From: Panax quinquefolius
Taxonomy: Eukaryota; Streptophyta; Magnoliopsida; Apiales; Araliaceae
DNA: 64,000 nt
Direction: 5' to 3'
Assembly (NCBI GenBank): GCA_020205615.1
Contig: CM035166.1
Location: 90,015,043 to 90,079,042, forward strand
A program made the translations under genes and the position numbers. Shown here piece by piece: positions 35,391 through 46,210 of this stretch. The first letter of the stretch is position 1. Every line of letters starts with the position of its first letter. Under the pieces are notes generated by a model. The model worked only from the letters and a program-made list of their open reading frames with translations, had not been told where the DNA came from and ran no database searches.

Positions 35391-37100
35391 TGCAGAGTGG
35401 ACTCAAGTATTCCTTCTTCATCAATTCTCGCTTTGTAATAATAGCACCTTCTTGTACTTTCTTCTTCATACGCATCGACTCAAGATTCCGGTGGCTTGAA
35501 GCAACCTTAACTTTTTCAATTAAAGTTGGCTCTATCGCGATACTTGACATCATCGCACTCATTCCTGCGATATGATCTTCTACTCAACGCGTCAATTACC
35601 ACGTTCGCTTTTCGGGATGGTATTGAATAGTGTGGTCGTAGTCTTTCAATAGCTCGAGCCAACGTCATTGCATGTTGAGTTCTTTTTGAGTGAAAGAAAT
35701 ATTTAAGGCTTTTATGGTGCGAATATATCTCCACTTTCTCCCCATATAGATAGTGCCTCCATATCTTTAAGCGCTTGCAACATTCACGCTAACTCTAGAT
35801 CATGAGTAGGATAATTCCTATCATATTCTTTAAGTTGTCATGGCGGCATAGGCTATGACTTTCCCACGTTGCATGAGAACACATAATAACCCTTTGCAGA
35901 AGCATCATTTGAGATAACAAATCCATCCGAACCCGGATGGTATTGTTAGAAACAAGTCTTAAAATGAGTCTCCTCTTGAGCTTTTGGAAACTCTTCTCGC
36001 ATTCCTCGCTCCATACGAATTTTATATCTTTCCGAGTCAGCTGAGTTAATGGAGTAGCGATTCAAAAAAATCCTTCCACGAATCTCCGATAATAACCCAC
36101 TTAAGCCCGAAAGCTACGTGCTTGATGGCCAAACTTGATTGCTGCTCCCAACTTTGTATTGCTTCAATCTTGGCCGTCCACGAATACTCCATGTTTTACA
36201 CCACGTGACCAAGAAATGCTACTTCCTCAAGCCAGAACTCGCATTTCTTTAATTTGGCATATAGTTTGTTTTCACAAAGCCTTTGGAGTACCAAATTTCA
36301 AATGGTGTTCATGATCTTCATGACTTTTGGAATATATGAGGATGTCATCAATAAAGACAACAACGAATCGATCCAAATATTCCTTGAATACTCGGTTCAT
36401 CATATCCATGAAAGCCGCGGAGCATTAGTCAATCCGAAAGACATGACTAAGAATTCATAATGCCCGTCTTCGAGTTCTAAAAGCGGTCTTTGGAATATTC
36501 TCGGTTCTAATCTTGGTGAAGATATCCGAACGAAGATCGATCTTTGAAAAAATTGTGCCCCTTACAGAATCGGTCAAACAAGTTATCAATACGAGGTGAG
36601 GGATACCTATACTTGATGGTGACATGGTTCAATTCCCGATAATTATACAAAAGTCACATACTCCGTCTTTTTCTTTTCTGAATAAAAAACAGGGCACCCC
36701 AAGGAGATGTAATAGGGTAGAATGAAACCGATGTCCAACAATTCTTGTAGTTGGACCTTTAACTCTGAAGTTCAATAGGAGCCATTCGATATGGGGTTTT
36801 AGAAATGGGCTTTGTACAGGGTTCAAGATCAATAAAGAATTCAACTTCACGTTACGGGGTAGGCCGGAAGTTCTTCGAAAATCGTCGGAAAAGTCAATAA
36901 CAACGGAATATTATTCAAATTTGGCGTGTCTTTATTCAAATCCATAACATGGGCTAAGAAATCTTGACATCCTTTTTTCAATAAGCGAATAGCTTTATGA
37001 TTAGATATGATAGTGATTGATTTTAATGGTTTAGTTGCTTGAATTAAATACAACGTGTTGGTTAGGAATATGAAAACTAACAACCTTACGAAAACAATCA
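35391..37100 (-). pseudogene. Nested gypsy reverse transcriptase and RNase H, broken
   Basis: RNase H pieces ([20 protein letters not shown]) lie near 35,650-35,730. RT pieces follow at higher coordinates, with the catalytic VVFIDDIL at about 36,338-36,361. A linker piece (IQATKPLKSITIISNHKAIR) near 36,970-37,040 matches the same position in the outer element. Frequent shifts prevent any long frame. The matching regions of the outer element are on the opposite strand. Confidence 0.8.
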
Positions 37101-38630
37101 ATTTTGGCGTGATAAGTAGTTAACCAATCAATCCCTAAAATCACATCAAAAGCAAGTATCTTTAAAGAGATAAGGTCAATGGTGTAAGGTGATGGTGCCA
37201 ACTTGAATCAAACAAGATTTATAAGCGAGTGGATGTGATGAAAGTTTCTCTAATGGAGTTTTCACAGATATAGGTCAAAGTCTAATTTCTCCTGAGTCGA
37301 GTTTAAGCGTTGAGCACAAGCGGGAGAGATAAATGAATGGGTATGCACCGATATCAAGTAAGGTATAAACTTCGCAAGAATTTATAAATAGCTTACCGTG
37401 ATCACCTCGTTTGGGTTCCTCGCATTTTGACCAGATCACAACAAACGCTTCTTCCGAGGCGAACCGTTGTTTTTGACTTTTACGGGACGATCTTTTGAGT
37501 CACCGTCCCCATTGAACTAGGTTTCGCTACCGTACAATCTCGGCGATATGTCCTTCCTTTCCACAATTATAGCATACCTTGAACTGTTGTGGGCGGTTTG
37601 GTGATATGTCCCTCTTTCCGCATTTATAGCATATAATGGGTGGTCGTTCTCCTCCTTAGAACCGATTCTTCTTTAAGCCTTTGTCGTCTTCACATAGTCG
37701 TTGTTAAATCTCCTCTTTTAAAATCTCCTCCCGACTTTCTTCTTTTTTTCATGGCCATAATTACCACCGAGTGGTTACCATTTTTGTCCGTCTTTTTCTT
37801 TCTTCGTTGGTTATCGTTGTTTTGTTGGATCGCTATCTCCTTTATTGATCCTGATTGTGGTCCCTCGGTTGGCCGTACTCGTTATCTCGCTCTAATAATT
37901 GAGCCTGTTTACAACATCTCTAATAGAGAGAAAATTTATGAGAAATGAGATATTGTCGTATCTTGGGTTTCAAACCTCTCGAAACATCCGCGTCATCGTT
38001 CCTCATTCTCCACTAAATGAGGTGCAAACACGGATAACTCTGCAAACTTTGCCTCGTCTTTGAGACACCGTCATGTTGTTTTATTCTAATGATGAACTCC
38101 ACTTCCTTCATATAATGAACACTTTCGTGAAAGTATTTTCATTAAATAGTTTCAAACGTCTCCCAAGACATGCCTTTGAGTGCGCATTTGGATGTATACG
38201 CTTCACGAGACTCCCACCAATGAATCGCCTTTCGCCACGGAACATAAAGGTGGCGAATGGAACCTTCTGTTCCTCCGTGCATCCCAAGACATCGAATATC
38301 ATGGTAATTTGCTTGACCCATGTTTCCGCTTATGATCGGATCTGGCTTTCCCTTAAATTCAGCGGTCCCAACTCTTTGAACTGCCTTGGGCACGACAACC
38401 CGTGAATTGCTATCATTTCTCTCCTGTATTTTGAACACGAGTCTCCTCGTCGCGATTTTGCATGAACTATAAAAAGCTTCTAAACATCCCCTCGTTCATC
38501 ATCTCGCTTTCGGTGGTGTTGTTCATGGGAGGAACATTGCCCGACTGTTGCACGTTCTCCTCGTTGGTGAGTCTGAGCGTCCACGGTCTCATTTCCACTG
38601 TTAATATTCTCGATCGACATTCTCAAATCT
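37101..38630 (-). pseudogene. Nested gypsy protease and gag, broken
   Basis: The protease site at 37,347-37,355 reads D-I-G in place of D-T-G. Two zinc-knuckle traces lie near 37,560-37,640. The capsid part, read in two frames at about 38,108-38,438, shows AEFKGKPDPI, then IFDVLGCTEEQKVPFATFMF, then KRIHPNAHSKA, as in the plant gypsy gag family. The gag start is probably the ATG near 38,619 (MSIENINSGNETVDAQTHQR). Confidence 0.8.
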
Positions 38631-38796
38631 TGTCATAAAACAAGGGTTAATTAAGGAAATCAATATATCACATAATATCCCTATATCTTGACCAACTAAC
38701 AAATAAGCTTAGGTAGGACACACTTAGCGAAGGATTTACTCGTCTCTCCCCTCCTAGTTTTATTCCCCAGATTTCATGCCAGAGATCATATCCTAA

Positions 38797-38807
38797 GCTC
38801 GATACCA
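38797..38807 (-). other. Primer-binding site of the nested gypsy element
   Basis: Two bases inside the 5' LTR, the minus strand reads TGGTATCGAGC. The usual initiator-Met tRNA primer site is TGGTATCAGAGC, so one base is missing. Confidence 0.8.
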
Positions 38808-38809
38808 AT

Positions 38810-41424
38810 TGTGGCGCCCCCCAAAATAGGTATACATCACCCATTACGAGTTGTCAATACATGAGTACGAAACAACTACAACTTTATTATTACAACAATA
38901 AAAGCTGTGAGTTTGAATACAAATATTATCTTCTAGACAATATCTATACTCAAATAAATCCTCATCACATTTATTGATACATTATTTTACAAAAATGGTG
39001 AGGACTACTAAACAACTCTCTCTAGAACCTTCATTCCATACCTCAGACTGCACTCGCTATATATTCTCGCATCCTAAGAAGAAAAATGGAACAAAAGGAA
39101 AATGGTGAGCTCAACTAGCTCGATAAAAGAATATTATGACTAAGATAATATACAACAAATTATCGTTAGTCTTGACGAGGAAAAAAATCTAATAGAATAC
39201 AATAGATGACAAGTTTTAAATCAATATTATGCAGTGAAAATAATAATTCATTAGAAGAGTTAAGTAGAGAATGCAAACTACTATCTTACATGTATGAATT
39301 TAAAAGTTCATCGTCTATCTTTTATCCTGTAACATCAATCAATATATATCTGGAATCAAATATTCATCTTTGCACTACGGGCCAAAGATATTCATCGATT
39401 AATTCATGTTATCTAAACACTGTTCATCTTTGCACTACTGGTAGAAGATATTCATCGAAATCATTCATCTTTTACTTCTACGGCCAAAGATATTCAATAA
39501 TATCATCATTTAAGGCTAAGGATGATGAAAATATTTTTAAAAAGCGAATCCAATTGAAACAAAATAACAAGGATTAAGGATTAAGGATTCGTACTTTGTT
39601 TTATCCATGTCCAAAAATACCTCAAAAATAATCATAGTGGTGTAAAATTCAAGAATGATCAAAATATGGATACAATCAAAGCTAGTATTCGAATAGATAT
39701 TTTGGACGAAAAGGAAAATTTTCATTTTTCGATGAATAATGTTCGTGATTCGTGAATAATCTCAGATATCGTGAATAGTGTTGATATCGTGAATAGTAAC
39801 TCAAACACTAAAAGTTCCAAATTTGATTAAAAGTTCGATTAATACTTGACATAATGATATTAGAATAAATAATATTATTAAAAAAATAATATCCCTTACC
39901 TCGAAAGATCGGTACTTTTCAAGTAGAAACAGGATATAAAGCTATGACTTGAACTTGCACCTGTATAGCAATACTCAAAATATACTCAAAATACTCACAA
40001 GAATACGCTCGATAATATAGAGAGAAAAACTTGATTTACGGTGTAATTTTCAATTCTAACCTAAGCACCTTATTTATAGGAAAATCTTTAGAACACCAAA
40101 GCGAGAAAATTTAATATAATATTAATATATAAATTAACTTTTCCCACGCCAACCTTCCAAGAACTGAATTTTGCTCATTTAACACACATGTGCAACACAC
40201 CATAATGAAAAAAACGTTTTTGTTATTTAAAATATTTTAAACTTCCAAAAATCAATTATTTCGGAGCTTCGGAACTTCAATAATTCACAATAAATAGCCC
40301 TTTTGTCAGAAAATTTGAAACCCACGACTTTATATAGGAAATTCAATTCTTTACAACTTTACAGAAGAAAGTTTTTCCAAATTCCAAAGAAATTGATCAA
40401 AATCCACAAGCAGAAGGCGATTTTACTGTTTATAATTAAATTTCGATCAAGAAATGGGGTCCACCGACACATAAAACATGCTTTAAATATTTTTGGTAAC
40501 AAAAATACTCCTCCTCCACATATACTCATATATCCCACATTCATCGTAAAAATATCATCATTATTATATTATTAAAATATAATAATATATTTAAATGAAT
40601 TATTTTATCAAAAAAAAATAAAATTTCAATTTTTAACAATTATCACATTAAAAATTTTCTCCATCTATATCCACATAAAATCAATATTTTCTCATCATAT
40701 GAATCAATAATTAATTATTCACAAATAATATTACGAGAATCACAATATTAATGACGAAAGCGCCTTGTGAGAGGGCTTTCCAATAAGAATTTCTCCTTAC
40801 TGGCGTGCAATTAGGTGACCAAACCTCTCCTTAGACAGAACTTTCTAGACATTGCCAATAATGTTATCTAATAATATTATTCAGATAATATGAATTATTG
40901 TTTCGATAATGAAAAATACTGTGTAATGACAATTATTGAAACAACAGCAATATAAAATATCAACGCAATGAAATTATTAAATCAATAAAATCTTTGAGCG
41001 ATAATTCTTCATAACCATTATTGAGTAGTGCCTTCTTACGTAAGAATCAATAATTAGTGCGATCTGGTGTCTTCTTGTGTTTTTAACACCGAGTATTTTT
41101 AACGAAGATTAATCTATAATAACTACTGCCAAGTTATTTTTAAACAACTTATATTTGTCGTTTTCTTCATCCAATCGCTTTTCCAGTTATGGGGCCCACA
41201 AAAAATATGGCAAGTAAATTGAATATTCCCCGACAATGAAAGAATATTCCATGACCAAAACGAATATTCCCAAACAACAATGAATATTTTATAAACACTT
41301 GCTTATTTTGAAATATTTGCGTATTTTACCCATAACTATCCACATTAATCAAATCAACCCTTACTATTTCAAAATAATAAATAGAGAAAATTAAATTTCA
41401 TTAATAATAAGTTGGGGTCTTACA
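38810..41424 (-). repeat. 5' LTR of the nested gypsy element
   Basis: On the minus strand it starts TGTAAGACCCCAAC at 41,424 and ends GGGCGCCACA at 38,810. It carries the same CCAAAGATATTCATC repeats (about 39,360-39,500). A 123-codon plus-strand frame over these repeats is a by-product, not a gene. Confidence 0.93.
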
Positions 41425-41429
41425 TACTC
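41425..41429. repeat. Target-site duplication of the nested gypsy element, right copy (TACTC)
   Basis: It follows TCTTACA and matches 31,467-31,471. Removing the element and one copy restores the outer pol sequence between RT (FSRIATL) and RNase H. Confidence 0.95.
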
Positions 41430-43494
41430 CCTTAACTCGGCTGACTCGGAAAGATACAAAATTCGGTTGGAGTGAGGAATGCGAGAAGAGTTTTTAAGAA
41501 CTCATGAGGAGGCTCATTTCAGCACCTGTTCTGACAATACCATCTGGCTCGGAGGGATTTGTCATCTACATTGATGTTTCTGCAAAGGGTTAGATGATGT
41601 GTTCTCATGCAACATGGGAAAGTCATAGCTTTATGCCTCTCGACAACTCAAAGAATATGAGAGAAATTATCCTACTCATAATCTAGAGTTGGCAGCTGTT
41701 GTCTTCGCACTAAAAATTTGGAGGCATTACTTGTATGGGGAGAAAGTGGAGATCTTTACGGATCATAAAAGCCTCAAATATTTCTTCACTCAAAAGGAAC
41801 TAAACATGCGATAGTTACATTGACTTGAACTGTTGAAAGATTATGATCATACCATCCAATACCATCCTGGAAAAGCGAACGTGGTAGCTGACGCATTGAG
41901 TAGAAGATCATATGCGGGTACGAATGCGATATTGTCAACGCAAAGACCCATTTTGTATGATTTGCAAAGGATAGAGATAGAGATAAAGACTCCAGGGACC
42001 CAAATGATGATGGCGAATATACAAGTGGAACCGACTTTAATCGATAAAGTTAAAGTTGCTCAAGCTACAGACCTGGAGCTGATGCATATGAGAAAGAAAA
42101 TACAAGAAGGTGCTATGCCGGAAGCAAGAATCGATGAAGAAGGAATACTTCGAGTCAACTCCAGACTTTGTGTTCCTAACGACCCTGAGTTAAAGTATAA
42201 AATCATGATGGAGGCACACAACACACCGTTTTCAATACATCTTGGGAGTACTAAGATGTATCATGATCTTCGACATACATTTTGGTGGGGCAATATGAAG
42301 AGAGAGATACATTTGTTATCTCAAGGTGTCTAACGTGTCAACGAGTCAAGTGAAAGATCGGTACCAAAAGGTCCATTGCAACCACTTGAAATTCCAGAAT
42401 GGAATGGGAGCACATTACCATGGATTTCGTTACTGGTCTTTCCAAGGTTTCTCAGGGTATAGATGTAATTTGGGTCATTGTTGATAGATTGACCAAGTCT
42501 GCTCATTTCTTACCTATACGAGAAACTTATACACTTGAACGTCTTGCTCGTATGTACATAAATGAGGTTGTAAGATTGCATGTTATGCCAGTATCCATAG
42601 TTTCTGATCGAGACCCACGATTCACTTCACGATTTTAGGTTAGTTTACAAAAAGCTATGGGCATGGATTTACGATTTTGTTTGGCATATCATCCTCAAAC
42701 GGACAGACAATCAGAGAGGACTATTCAAACTCTTGAAAATTTATTAAGACTCCGTGTCCTTGACTTCAAGGGAAGTTGGGACAAGTTATTATCATTGGTG
42801 GAGTTTTCCTACAACAATAGTTATCGTTAGTATCGGCGTGGCTCCATTCGGCGTTGTATGGAAGAAAGTGTCGCTTCCAAAGATCTTTGGGATGAGGTGG
42901 GTGAAGTAATGTTGTTGGGACCAGAGTTAGTACGTATGACTATGGAAAAGATTCAAACGATCCGACAACGTATAAAAACCTCACAAGACCGATAAAAGAG
43001 TTATGCTGATCTTCATCGAAAGGACGTGGAATTCGATATTGGAGATCATGTGTTGTTACGTGTTACTCCATGGAAAGGAGTTACGAGATTTGGAAAGAGA
43101 GAAAGCTCAATCCTTGATTCATTGGCCCATTTTAATCCTCAATCGAGTAGGGATCGTAGCCTATAGACTCGCATTTACTGCTTAAGTATGTCTCGTGTTC
43201 ATAACGTTTTTCATATATCCATGTTACGTAAATATGTGAAAGACCCGAACCACATTATTGAAAAGTTAGAACCGCATTTAAATAGCGGAAAATTTAACGT
43301 ATGAAGAGGTTCCTATTCAAATCTTGGATAAGAAGGAACATAATATACGCCCAAGGTTATACCTCAAGTCAAAGTTTTATGGAGGAACCACGATGTTGAG
43401 GAAATGACCCGAGTTAGAATCAAATGAAATCAAGGTATCCTTACCTCTTCGACATACTGTGTATGTACCCTAATTTCGAGGGCTTAAATTTCAT
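41430..43494 (+). pseudogene. Outer gypsy RNase H, integrase and chromodomain-like tail
   Basis: RNase H pieces include [20 protein letters not shown] and [18 protein letters not shown] (about 41,660-41,810). A 166-codon frame (41,833-42,333) has YHPGKANVVADALSRR and the integrase zinc domain. The catalytic core at 42,399-42,638 reads [16 protein letters not shown] and [12 protein letters not shown], then a stop (TAG) where Trp is usual. The third acidic residue is in TDRQSERTIQTLE. The tail near 43,313-43,400 (PIQILDKKEHNIRP, VLWRNHDVEE) resembles the chromodomain of Del/Tekay chromoviruses, which guides insertion toward heterochromatin. Several stops and shifts are present. Confidence 0.85.
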
Positions 43495-43506
43495 AAGAAG
43501 GGAGAT
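43495..43506 (+). other. Polypurine tract of the outer gypsy element
   Basis: AAGAAGGGAGAT abuts the 3' LTR start TGTAAGACC. Confidence 0.8.
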
Positions 43507-46099
43507 TGTAAGACCTCAACTTTTATGAATAAAATGTATTTTCTATAAATATCATTTTTGAATATTATGGAATAAATTTGATATAATGTTATAGTTGTGG
43601 GTAATATTTATAAATTTTGCAAAATCACGCAAGTTGTTATATAATATTCGATTGGTTGGGGAATATTCGCTTTTTAAATGTGGAATATTCAAACGGCACA
43701 TAATCATTAGTGGACCTACAACTAATTATTATCGATTAAGAAAACGACAAAAATATTTTTATGAAAATAACTATGAATTTTTATCGTTAACTGTTGAAAC
43801 ACCCTATGTTAAAAGTAATGCAGAATACGCTGGCGTGGTTGCATAGTAGCACACGATATTGATTATTGATGCTTACGTGAGAAGTCACCGCTTTTGTTCA
43901 ATTATCGCTTCAAAGAATTGTTGCATAAGATCTCACGTTAATCGATTCAATTATTGTTGATATTTTATAATTGAGATGACGAAGTTATTAATATTATTAT
44001 TTGTATTATTAACGATGCCTAGAAGTTCTACCAAGGAGAGGTTTGGTCAACTAATCAAGCGCGCCAATAGAGAAATCCTTATCGATAGCCCTTCTCTTCC
44101 CCGGGAGCGACACTGGTCGATTAATAGTGTGAATAATAATAATGATGATGAAGTTTTGTTTTATTAGTATTATTAATGTAATAAAACGTAAAAGCTTTTT
44201 ATATAAAATAGAATACTTTTTATAAAGTTATTCGCTTTTATTAAAGCTAATAGTAAATTTTTTTATATAAAAATGTAATACTTTATAAAGTCGCTTGCTT
44301 TATTAGACAATAATTAGAATATATTATATTTTATTATGCATAGTGTTTGCAGATAAGGCTCGCGATAGGTTTGCAGATAAAAAATCTTTTTAAAAGTTAT
44401 TCGTTTTATTAGATTATAAATAGAATATATTATATTTTATTGTAAGTTCTCAACTGACCGTCTGCTTAAAGTAAATCGATCTCGACCGCTCATGGATTGG
44501 TTACTTATTCACCCATTCTTCTATAAATAAAGCTCATTCCTTCATTATTTCACGAATTCAATCAAACTCTAGAGAGATAAAATATAGAGAGAATTATTCT
44601 TCTATCTTGAGCGTATTTCTTTAACGCTTAAGAAAGCTTTGAAACGTAGTGCAAGTTTCTTCAAGTATATCCCCGCCTACCGGTTGAGTACTCTTCTTTA
44701 TAAGGTAAGGGGGTATTTTTTTTCATATTCATGAAGAGAACTTCATTATTCCATTCTTTATTATTCTATTGGAATAACTCAGATATCGCGATCTACTCTA
44801 TACTTGGTGATTTACATTATTCCATTCGTTATTATTCATTGGAACATCTCTTTCATGCGTTTTACACGGACTTGGTTCCGCTTTTTATTATTCTGCTGAA
44901 TATCCTTTACATGCGCTTTTCGCCGACCGGTTTCGCTTTTATTATTCTATCGAAATATCCATGTCTCGCATATGCTTTACGGGACCGATTCCGTTATTTA
45001 TTATTCTATCGAATAACTCCGTCATCTAAGTACCGCATGCACGGTGATTTCTTTTTGTTATTCCTTTCTTTATTATACTCAATTGGTTAAAGTTTTTGAC
45101 TTTTATACTCCATGAAATTGGTGGAATATCCTCGATATTTGCGCTTTCATCCAAAGATCTTTTCGTGGAAATTTTCTTCTGAGCATTCTTAAATTTTACT
45201 CTACAAAGAAGTATCATGTTGACAATTTGGACGTTATTAGTTCCTGAGTAAATTAATTCTTAAACTTGTTTTATTGAATTCTTATATCATTGTCATCATC
45301 CTCATATTTATATTTTGTTGAAAGTCATCTCGTGGCCCCAGTAGTGCATGTAGATGGACTTGGTATGATTACGACCGAGGATTATTCTTGTAATCATTTA
45401 ATCGTAATGTTACAAATGATGTGGTAAAAGTCCTCATTGGCCCGTAGTGCATCGATGGACAAGTTGTTGGCATGATCATGACCATCGATGAATATACTGA
45501 ATATCCTTGGCCCGTAGTGCATGGATAATTTGTGGTTGTGATACTTATGAATATCCTCGGGTCAGAATGCAGGATGAGGTGGATTATTTATTAAGGTGAG
45601 TCCCAAATGATAAAAGTGATGAAAAACCTTTTAAATCATAAAAGATAGTAGATTTTATTCTCTACTTGACTCTTTTAATGAATCAAGTATGTTCACCGCA
45701 GCTTAAACTTGATGTCTATTGTATTTTATCAATTTAATACTGTTGAAGACTAATGATAATTTATTTTGCATTATCTTAGTCATAATATTTCTTCTTGGGC
45801 TAGTTGAGCTCACCTTTCTTTCACCGTTCTCTTCGAAATGAGAACGTAGTCGGACTAGTCTCAGGGAACCTGGTGAGTGGTCCTGATGATAGTATTAGTA
45901 GTCCCTCACTATTCTCGTTAAATAAAGTGTGATAATAAATATAATGATGACTTATTTTGAGAGTGGATATTGTCTGTAAGACAATATTTGTATTAAAACT
46001 CACAACTTTCTCATTGTATATTAAAGATTGTATTTGTATTCGCACCATGTATTTGGCGACTTCGATTAGGTGATGTATACCTATTTTGGGGGCGCCACA
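43507..46099 (+). repeat. 3' LTR of the outer gypsy element
   Basis: It starts TGTAAGACCTCAAC and ends TTTTGGGGGCGCCACA. The interior has several TTATTATTCTATTGGAATA-type repeats (about 44,755-45,020) in place of the CCAAAGATATTC repeats of the nested element. The 119-codon frame across these repeats is not a gene. Confidence 0.92.
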
Positions 46100-46210
46100 T
46101 ACCGAACACCGTAAATCTCTAACCAGTAAAGCAAAGAAAACCCACAACCATCAAACCCTGACTTTCAAGAATGATCACTTGGAAAGGAGTAGTTCTAATT
46201 TCTTTTTTTG
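46100..46210 (-). pseudogene. Upstream part of the coding-like region split by the gypsy insertion
   Basis: The minus-strand frame reads GFDGCGFSLLYWLEIYG up to the target site, then continues at 19,735. A truncated LTR begins directly upstream at about 46,211, so the 5' part of this reading frame is also lost or displaced. Confidence 0.4.

Larger units (their letters stand above)
31472..41424 (-). mobile_element. Nested Ty3/gypsy element in reverse orientation
   Basis: Two LTRs (31,472-34,038 and 38,810-41,424) bound minus-strand gag, protease, RT, RNase H and integrase, and the whole is flanked by TACTC on both sides. On the minus strand the 5' LTR is the right one. A primer site follows it at 38,797-38,807, and the purine tract precedes the left LTR. 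The LTR ends are the same as in the outer element (TGTAAGACCCCAAC ... GGGCGCCACA), so the two belong to one clade, but the LTR interiors carry a different repeat. Coding frames are broken throughout. It must be younger than the outer copy, since it sits inside its pol. Confidence 0.93.
19736..46099 (+). mobile_element. Outer Ty3/gypsy LTR retrotransposon (Del/Tekay-like), interrupted twice
   Basis: The 5' LTR starts TGTAAGACCCCAAC at 19,736 and the 3' LTR ends GGCGCCACA at 46,099. Flanks are TACCT (19,731-19,735) and TACCG (46,100-46,104), a five-base target-site duplication with one mismatch. Order is LTR, gag zinc knuckle, protease, RT, RNase H, integrase, chromodomain-like tail, polypurine tract, LTR; this pol order defines Ty3/gypsy. 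LTRs of about 2.6 kb and a tail with ILDKKEHNIR and VLWRNHDVEE suggest a chromovirus of the Del/Tekay type (inference). A copia element sits in its 5' LTR and a reversed gypsy element between RT and RNase H. An internal deletion joins the 5' LTR to mid-gag near 29,752. Many frame breaks make it non-autonomous. Confidence 0.92.

Noticed and set aside
39206..39577. 123-codon plus-strand open frame, and the similar one at 31,952-32,251
   Set aside because: Both lie in the nested LTRs over the CCAAAGATATTC repeats; not coding.
44731..45090. 119-codon plus-strand open frame with repeated Phe/Tyr/Ile-rich segments
   Set aside because: It lies wholly inside the outer 3' LTR and follows the LTR minisatellite; the repeats create the frame.
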